Positions 58,487 through 64,000 of a DNA stretch of 64,000 nt are shown here, piece by piece. A program made the translations under genes and the position numbers. Source of the stretch: Maritimibacter sp. DP1N21-5 (GTDB taxonomy: Bacteria; Pseudomonadota; Alphaproteobacteria; Rhodobacterales; Rhodobacteraceae); contig NZ_JAHUZF010000001.1 of assembly GCF_019218295.1 (NCBI RefSeq), positions 68,966 to 132,965 on the forward strand. The letters are read 5' to 3'. The number at the start of each line of letters is the position of its first letter. Position 1 is the first letter of the stretch. The notes below the pieces were generated by a model. The model saw only the letters and a list, made by a program, of their open reading frames with translations. It was not told the origin of the DNA and did not search any database.

Positions 58487-60469
58487 TCAGCCCTGATTAT
58501 CTTCGAGCCGCCGTTGTCTCTCGGCGATCTCCGCATCCCTGAACTGGGCGATCTTGCCCCGGCCCCAGCCCGCGACATGTCGCCAGACCGGGATCGGAGT
58601 GAAGCTGAGGCGCACCTGCTGTCCGCTGGTGGCGATGGTGGCGGGGGCGACCGGCACCGCGAGCCGGAGCGTGAGGCTCCGTTTCGTCGTGGCCGTGCCG
58701 GGTTTCACTTCCTCGACCAGCCGCACGCGGGCCGGATCGATCTCGGACATCATGCCGTCCGAGCGCAGGCTCACGCGCCGAAGCCCCCGGTCCCAATCTT
58801 CCACATGGGTCTCGGGGAAGGCGCCTGTCAGAACCGTCTCGCCGTCCTCGGGCAGGAAGCTCCCGACCACGGTACCGGGGGCGAGCCAGTCGCCCGGCGC
58901 GATGGGCCTTGCCGCGATGAACCGCCCCGCTTCGGGCGCGGTCAGCGACAGCGCCGCGATATCAGCCCGCGCGATGGCACGCCCGGCTTCGGCCGCCGCG
59001 CGCTGGTCTGCGCCCCGCTGAACCCCGGCGGCCCCGGCACCTGTTGCGACCTGTGCCGCCAGATCGGCCTCCGCCACCCGCAGCTCCGCCTGCACGAGTG
59101 CTGCATCGAAGGTGGGATTGGCCAGCGTCACGATGGCCGCGCCGGTCGCCAGCGTCGCCTCGGTCGGCGGTGGCACGACGACCCGTCCCGGCCGGCTCAC
59201 CGCGATGGCATAGGCGCCAACCGTGTCCGCCGTGACGTCGATCACCTGACGCGGCGCGACCGGCACGAAAAGAAGCACTAGGATCAGCCCGCCCAGCATC
59301 GCCGGCACCCGCCAGCGCATCAATCCGCCGCGCGGTGCGGGCACGTCCCGCGTCTCGGGCGCCTTGCGAAACGCCGCCTGCATCGGGGCGAGCAGGATCA
59401 CCACCGCGCCCCAAAGCCCAAGCACCAGCCCGAGGCCCAGGAACCGTGGCAGGATCGCCCAGACGATCCCGAAGATCACGACCCAGCGATAGGCCGCCGA
59501 AGCGAGCGCGAAGCCCGCGAGCGGCCCGTCGCCCTTCTGCGTCCGCACCCCGTCGCCGAACACCCGCCCCCGCACCCGGCGCAGCGCCGCGCTCGCATCG
59601 GTGGCAAGGTTCCGGCGCGACAGAAGGTCCGACAGGATGAAATACCCGTCCATCCGCATCAGCGGATTGGCGTTGAACACCAGCGAGTTGAAGACCGAGA
59701 ACAGGAACGCCCGTCCGATCACGAGCTGCGCCTCCGGGTTCGACACCAGATGCCAGGCGATGAACAGCACCAGCCCCAGCGCGATGTCGGTCAGGATCCC
59801 TGCCGCCGAAATCAGGATACGCTGCCAGCGCGTCGCGCTCAGGTCGGCCTCGGAGCAATCGACGAAGGGAATCGGATAAAGCCCGATCAGGTTCACCCCG
59901 GCCCCGCGCAGCCGCACCTTGAACCGGGTCGCGGCGAGCACATGACCGAACTCGTGGATCACCTTGAGGAAGGGCGCGACCAGCCCGAAGGTCAGAAGCG
60001 CCTCGAGCGAGAAGACGTCATGGCTCTGCCGGATCAGCGCCCAGTCGTTGCGCAGGCCCAGAAGCACCGCCAGCGTGAGCAGCACCCCGATCGCCGCGAC
60101 CCAGCGCGGACCGAAGGCATGGCGCGCCACCGGGACCAGCGCCGGTTGCACCACCGACAGATCCTCGATCAGCCGGAACTGCATCTGCACCGGGTTGAAC
60201 CGCTTCTTCACGAAGCGCTGGTTGTCGCGCATCTGGCGCACGTAAGCGAGCGCCGAGAACCCCGCGCGAGCGTCCTCCTCGGCCAGACCGGCGCGCGCAT
60301 CGGGGCGCGACACCGCCCCTGCGAAACGATGCCACGCCGCCGCCGTCCCGCGCGAGAGCCGCAGGATCTGCCCGGTCGCCCGGTCATGCAGGAGATAACA
60401 GAAGCCCCGTCCCTCAGCCGAGAGGGTGAGGTCGAGCTGTCTCACCAACTGAGGCCGAGGTAGGTCCAT
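58487..60469 (-). CDS. Site-2-protease-like membrane protein fused to a HlyD adaptor domain
   Basis: A 660-residue multi-domain membrane protein. Residues 1-75 resemble a PqqD-like/winged domain (FCYLLHDRATGQILRLSRGT). Membrane helices from about 122 carry an M50 metalloprotease motif, HEFGH with His172, Glu173, His176, and the second ligand site NANPLMRMDGYF with Asp274. After further helices to about 405 a periplasmic part follows with HlyD-like lipoyl halves (SRPGRVVVPPPTEATLATGA; LTAPEAGRFIAARPIAPGDW) and a C-terminal barrel. Active-site residues are intact. It overlaps the HlyD gene upstream by 28 bases. It may process or clear the exported protein while bridging the membranes. Confidence 0.82.
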   Translation of the reverse strand: MDLPRPQLVRQLDLTLSAEGRGFCYLLHDRATGQILRLSRGTAAAWHRFAGAVSRPDARAGLAEEDARAGFSALAYVRQMRDNQRFVKKRFNPVQMQFRLIEDLSVVQPALVPVARHAFGPRWVAAIGVLLTLAVLLGLRNDWALIRQSHDVFSLEALLTFGLVAPFLKVIHEFGHVLAATRFKVRLRGAGVNLIGLYPIPFVDCSEADLSATRWQRILISAAGILTDIALGLVLFIAWHLVSNPEAQLVIGRAFLFSVFNSLVFNANPLMRMDGYFILSDLLSRRNLATDASAALRRVRGRVFGDGVRTQKGDGPLAGFALASAAYRWVVIFGIVWAILPRFLGLGLVLGLWGAVVILLAPMQAAFRKAPETRDVPAPRGGLMRWRVPAMLGGLILVLLFVPVAPRQVIDVTADTVGAYAIAVSRPGRVVVPPPTEATLATGAAIVTLANPTFDAALVQAELRVAEADLAAQVATGAGAAGVQRGADQRAAAEAGRAIARADIAALSLTAPEAGRFIAARPIAPGDWLAPGTVVGSFLPEDGETVLTGAFPETHVEDWDRGLRRVSLRSDGMMSEIDPARVRLVEEVKPGTATTKRSLTLRLAVPVAPATIATSGQQVRLSFTPIPVWRHVAGWGRGKIAQFRDAEIAERQRRLEDNQG

Positions 60470-62016
60470 GACACCGTTCTGAGATATTCGACAAGGTAGT
60501 AGCCGATGCCAAGGACCCGGGGCGCGCGCTCGCCCTCGATCCTCGCATAGCCGGTAAGACCCGCAAGCAGCCGGGCACGATCGCCCCCGGTCACCTGCGC
60601 GATGACTTCGAGCCGCTCGGCCCCGTTCTGCCCGTCCGCGACCAGCGCCGGCGGCGTGACAAGCTCGACCGGGAAGCGCGCGGCAAGCCCCCGGAACCGC
60701 GCCTCGCCCACCATCCCGGCGGTCAGACGCCGCGCATCGACTCGCGACGGCGTCAGGCTCATCACGAAGCCGTCGCCGGTCTGCACCGTGATGACGTCAC
60801 GCCCGGTCGCCACGTTGGCCCCGATCATGTTGGGCGGCAGCGCGGCAATCACCCGCCCGCTCGCCGGGGCCGTCACGGTCAGCGCGTCGATCTTCGCCGC
60901 CGCCTGATCGCGCCGCGCCTCAGCCAAGGCCCTGCGGCTCAGGGCAAGCTGATAGGCGCCGTAATCGCTGTCCGACATCGCCGCCTGCGCGTTCAGGTCC
61001 TCGACCCCGATATTGAGCTCTTCCTGCGCCAGCTCCGCCGCGAGTTGCTGCGAGGCAAAGCGCGCCACGACCTCGCCTTCGGTCACGGCGTCGCCCACGC
61101 GCACGCGCATCTCGACAAGGTTCGCGTCCGACGCGAGCGCGGCCACCCGCCCCTCGGCGGGCAACGCCGTGCCCGACAGCGTGATCCGCGCCGGTGCCGG
61201 CCAGAGCAGCCAGACCATTGCAGTCACTGCCACCGCCGCCGCCAACCCGCGCCAGATCGGACGCCGCGCCGCGTTGCCCCTGGCCCTTCGCATGGGCCGC
61301 GCAATGGCGAGAAGCGCGGGAAGATCGACGGCCAGCGCCCGACCCGCCTCCGACGGCCCGACCAGCACGACGCCGTAGCCCCCCGGCCCGTCCGGCGGCA
61401 CCAGCACCAGCCCCCCGGACCCGAGCCGCTCCAGAAGCAGCGTCCCGTCGATGTCCTCGCTTCCGGGGGTCAGCTCCAATGGCGCTTCCAGCCCCGCAAC
61501 ATGCGCGCCGATCCAGTTGCGCAGCACATCGCGCGCCGCCTGCACCGTCCCGTCCGAGGTCCAGAGCCGCCGCACCTTGCCCCCCGTCAGGGTAAAGACC
61601 GCAAGGCCGCGCGCGAAACCGTCCTCGACCAGCACCTCGCCCAGCAGCGAGGCAAGCGCCGCACCGGATTTCACCGGCCCCTGCACCCGCTCGCCCAGCC
61701 GGAGTGTCACCGCCCCGATCCCCGCCGCCTCGCCCGTCGCCACGCGCGCAAGCCCGGTCGACAGCGCCTGCGCGCGCGACAGCATCGGGGCGAGCTGTGT
61801 CAGCTCCGGCACCGTGGGCAGCATCCAGAGCGCCCAACGCCCGGAACCCACCGGCACAGACAGCACCATGCCGCCCGCGTCCTTGCGCGCCGCCGGACGG
61901 TCCTGAAGCGTATCTGCAAGGCGCGCGCGGACCTCGGACGACGGAACATCGCCCAGCACCGGGACCGAAGCCCCGGCCCGGTCCATCAGGAATACAGCGC
62001 GCGCCTCGTCGAGCAT
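60442..62016 (-). CDS. HlyD-type inner-membrane adaptor with large cytosolic N-terminal domain
   Basis: A 524-residue protein. Residues 1-250 are soluble and cytosolic, with a pattern of helices and strands (AVFTLTGGKVRRLWTSDGTV; GGYGVVLVGPSEAGRAL) reminiscent of a GAF-like domain. One transmembrane helix at about 254-272 (IWRGLAAAVAVTAMVWLLW) is followed by a periplasmic HlyD part with lipoyl halves (RVAALASDANLVEMRVRVGD; LTVTAPASGRVIAALPPNMI) and a short coiled-coil hairpin. The N-terminal domain might sense a ligand or dock the substrate. Three bases separate it from the DUF3467-type gene. Confidence 0.8.
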   Translation of the reverse strand: MLDEARAVFLMDRAGASVPVLGDVPSSEVRARLADTLQDRPAARKDAGGMVLSVPVGSGRWALWMLPTVPELTQLAPMLSRAQALSTGLARVATGEAAGIGAVTLRLGERVQGPVKSGAALASLLGEVLVEDGFARGLAVFTLTGGKVRRLWTSDGTVQAARDVLRNWIGAHVAGLEAPLELTPGSEDIDGTLLLERLGSGGLVLVPPDGPGGYGVVLVGPSEAGRALAVDLPALLAIARPMRRARGNAARRPIWRGLAAAVAVTAMVWLLWPAPARITLSGTALPAEGRVAALASDANLVEMRVRVGDAVTEGEVVARFASQQLAAELAQEELNIGVEDLNAQAAMSDSDYGAYQLALSRRALAEARRDQAAAKIDALTVTAPASGRVIAALPPNMIGANVATGRDVITVQTGDGFVMSLTPSRVDARRLTAGMVGEARFRGLAARFPVELVTPPALVADGQNGAERLEVIAQVTGGDRARLLAGLTGYARIEGERAPRVLGIGYYLVEYLRTVSWTYLGLSW

Positions 62017-62019
62017 GGA

Positions 62020-62316
62020 TCAGGCGTCGATCTTGCCGAACTGGTCCTCATAGGCCTTGATCGAGCCCGCGAGGATCGCTGCAAGCCGCTTGGCCGCGAA
62101 GGGATTGAGCACGATCCGCGTCGACAGATCCACGTCCACTTCCTTGTTCTCCGACACCGTCCCGCGCCAGTTCTGATGGGTGCCAAACAGCAAGAAGAAC
62201 TCTTCCCGGTTCGCCGTCGCCGTCCCGATGTTGGCATAGACACTCTGCATCTTGTCGTCGTGCCAGTTGATGGTGACGCCGTTCATCGTGGTCGTGGTGT
62301 TGGGTTTATCGGTCAT
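62020..62316 (-). CDS. DUF3467-type protein
   Basis: A 98-residue protein whose core VYANIGTATANREEFFLLFG, followed by RIVLNPFAAKRLAAILAGSI and KAYEDQFGKID, matches the DUF3467 pattern (YAN...EF.L.FG...RIVL.P..AK.L...L...I..YE..FG.I). Function is unknown in the family. It sits between the RTX gene and the adaptor genes with gaps of 31 and 3 bases, so it is probably a small cytosolic component of the secretion or expression of the RTX protein. Confidence 0.82.
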   Translation of the reverse strand: MTDKPNTTTTMNGVTINWHDDKMQSVYANIGTATANREEFFLLFGTHQNWRGTVSENKEVDVDLSTRIVLNPFAAKRLAAILAGSIKAYEDQFGKIDA

Positions 62317-62347
62317 TTCTGGCCTTTCGTATGTTCTGTCAGATGTG

Positions 62348-64000
62348 TCATTCAGCGGCGATCGGCAGCTGCGCCTCGGCCACCGCCTGTTTCGCCTCGA
62401 TCACGGCGAGCAGACGCTCGATCAGCGCCTCCAGCACCGTGGGCGGCAGGTTCCCCGAAAGCAGGCCCGCCTCGACGAGCGAGGAGAACAGGCTCTCCGC
62501 GATCAGCGTCACATCCGCCCCCGACTGGATCAAGACCGCCAGCGACCGAAGCAGCGCCGGATCGTCGAGCGCGTTCACCACGGCCTGCCAGATCTCGTCC
62601 ATCGACATGCCGTCCAGCGTGCCGAAACGGTCGCGCTCGGGCCGGGTCGGCTCCTCGGGATAGTAGTTCAGGTTGGCCCCGATCGAGGCATCCTGCTGCG
62701 CCTCCGACACCACGTCGAGCGCGCCGGGCCCGGCGAAGTTCGAGGTGTAGAGGAAGCGCTGCGTCATCGAGATGTCGCCAAAGCCCAGCGGGAACACTGC
62801 CTTGAAGATCCCGGCGTAGCCATCCGAGAAGATCAGGTCGCTCGCCGTGTCGCCAAAGAACAGGTCCGGCCCGAGGTTCCCGATCATGATGTCGGGGCCA
62901 GCGTCGCCGTGGATCTGGTCATATCCGCCGGTGATGAAGGCGAAGTTGGTGTCGATCGTCATCCGCTCGGCCACCGAGCCGTCCGCCCGCGCGCTCCACT
63001 GCCGGGTAAGGATCGCGGTATCCCCGATCAGGATGTCCTGCCCGCCCTGCCCGTGGATCACGTCGTCCCCGAAGCCGCCGAGCACGATGTCAAAGCCGTT
63101 GCCGCCAAAGATCGTGTCGTTGCCGCCAATATCGATCATGACCCCGGTCATCCGGGTCAGTCGATCCGCCGCCGACTGGTTCGCCAGCGCCCCGGCCGGG
63201 TTCGACAGCACGATACGCGCGATATCCCCCACGATCAGGTCATCGGCACCCGCCGCCACGATCCGGTCGTCGCCCGCCTGACCCAGAAGGATGTCGTCGC
63301 CCGTCGCGCCGCGGCTGGTGATCCGGTCGTTACCGCCCCGCGCCTCGTCGGTCATGAGAAGCGTGACGATGTCCGCCGTTCCGGTGAAGGTGACCACCCC
63401 GCCGTCGCCAAAGGCGAGGTCCTCGCCCGTGCCGGTGTCGAGCGTGTCATTGCCCTGCCCGCCAAGGATCATGTCGTCGCCGGCACCCGAGGCGATCACG
63501 TCATGCCCACCCGCAGGTTCCCCCACGAGCGTCTGCATCCGCCCCGTCCCGGTGCCTGCATCCGACACGCGGCCAAGGTCGCCCAGAATGGCATCGTCCC
63601 CGTCGCCCGAGGCGATCGTATCGCCCGCAAGCCCGCCAAGGATCACGTCGCGGCCCGTGCCGGTGGTGATCGTATCGGCGCCGCCGTTCACGGTATCCTC
63701 GCTCACCGCGCGCACCACTCGACCGGCCAGCGTGATCACACCCTGATCGCCCAGCACGGTATTGTCGCCGTTGCCCGCGTCGATCTCATCGCCGTCCTGA
63801 CCGCCCGCGATCATGTCCTGCCCGGCGCCCGTGGTGATCGTGTCGACCCCGCCCTCTTCGGGCGTGGTCGTCGTCAGCACGTCATCCCCGGTCCAGTCGT
63901 TCTCGCCCGCGTCGCCCAGCACACGGTTGTCGCCGTCGCCAAGCTCGGCCGTGTCCGACCCGCCACCAAGGATCACCCGGTCCTGACCCGCGCCCGAGGT
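62348..64000 (-). CDS. RTX (haemolysin-type calcium-binding repeat) giant protein, C-terminal part
   Basis: The last 550 residues of an RTX protein whose frame stays open to the window edge, so the gene continues to the right. It has many nonapeptide-like repeats of GGxGxDxI/L form, for example ASGAGDDMILGGQGNDTLD, GFDIVLGGFGDDVIHGQGGQ and DAGPDIMIGNLGPDLFFGD, which bind calcium after secretion. A repeat-free C-terminal domain of about 190 residues ends in helical text (LEALIERLLAVIEAKQAVAE), possibly the secretion signal. It is the first known gene of the operon with adaptors and TolC, and most likely the exported cargo. Confidence 0.88.
   Translation of the reverse strand, partial: TSGAGQDRVILGGGSDTAELGDGDNRVLGDAGENDWTGDDVLTTTTPEEGGVDTITTGAGQDMIAGGQDGDEIDAGNGDNTVLGDQGVITLAGRVVRAVSEDTVNGGADTITTGTGRDVILGGLAGDTIASGDGDDAILGDLGRVSDAGTGTGRMQTLVGEPAGGHDVIASGAGDDMILGGQGNDTLDTGTGEDLAFGDGGVVTFTGTADIVTLLMTDEARGGNDRITSRGATGDDILLGQAGDDRIVAAGADDLIVGDIARIVLSNPAGALANQSAADRLTRMTGVMIDIGGNDTIFGGNGFDIVLGGFGDDVIHGQGGQDILIGDTAILTRQWSARADGSVAERMTIDTNFAFITGGYDQIHGDAGPDIMIGNLGPDLFFGDTASDLIFSDGYAGIFKAVFPLGFGDISMTQRFLYTSNFAGPGALDVVSEAQQDASIGANLNYYPEEPTRPERDRFGTLDGMSMDEIWQAVVNALDDPALLRSLAVLIQSGADVTLIAESLFSSLVEAGLLSGNLPPTVLEALIERLLAVIEAKQAVAEAQLPIAAE

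Overview
The window is a high-GC, densely packed chromosomal segment of an alphaproteobacterium, most likely of the Rhodobacterales (Roseobacter-type). Pointers are the TctDE/TctCA tricarboxylate system, TRAP and Liv transporters beside short catabolic operons, a psd-pssA-pmtA phosphatidylcholine locus, and an RTX protein with its own HlyD/TolC-type genes. No tRNA, rRNA or CRISPR array was seen. All calls rest on reading motifs and gene order by eye; no database search was run.

Layout. 1-1370: thiamine genes thiD and thiO (partial) behind a TPP riboswitch. 2.0-10.5 kb: two-component system tctED, divergent from tctC, a tctA-tctB fusion, a PrpF-type isomerase, a universal stress protein, a 53-residue protein and a 2-hydroxyacid dehydrogenase. 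10.5-14.7 kb: an AbrB-type membrane protein, divergent from a GntR/FCD regulator with tcuA and tcuB. Together 2-14.7 kb looks like uptake and oxidation of tricarboxylates such as tricarballylate or aconitate. 14.7-16.6 kb is a scar: two decayed IS3-type transposase pieces, a sulfatase missing its N-terminal half, and a CoA-transferase A subunit missing its N-terminus. Intact pcaJ and pcaF follow.

18.5-27.1 kb: pxpABC-like genes with an EthD-type protein and a TIM-barrel isomerase, then a SnoaL-type protein, an NmrA-type reductase and a TRAP transporter. 27.7-29.3 kb: a thiamine-diphosphate enzyme. 29.5-34.0 kb: a membrane block (TRIC-type channel, psd, pssA, pmtA, convergent cls) with a hairpin and tandem repeats. 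34.1-55.0 kb: a CoA-dependent catabolic island with two hot-dog dehydratase-like proteins, two acyl-CoA synthetases plus a truncated paralogue, thiolase, an HAD-ECH fusion, a Liv ABC transporter, a Rieske oxygenase with ferredoxin, enoyl-CoA hydratase, two SDRs and a flavoprotein dehydrogenase. This suggests import, CoA activation, ring hydroxylation and beta-oxidation of an alicyclic or aromatic acid. The substrate cannot be named from sequence. Many promoters here carry TTGTATAC-like sites, suggesting one GntR-type regulon.

55.1-64.0 kb: a tight minus-strand operon running from a giant RTX protein (entering from the right edge) through a DUF3467-type protein, a HlyD protein with a large cytosolic domain, a site-2-protease/HlyD fusion, a TolC-type lipoprotein, a small adaptor and a short Omp85-like barrel. 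No ABC ATPase lies inside it. This is the best candidate for an undescribed system in the window.
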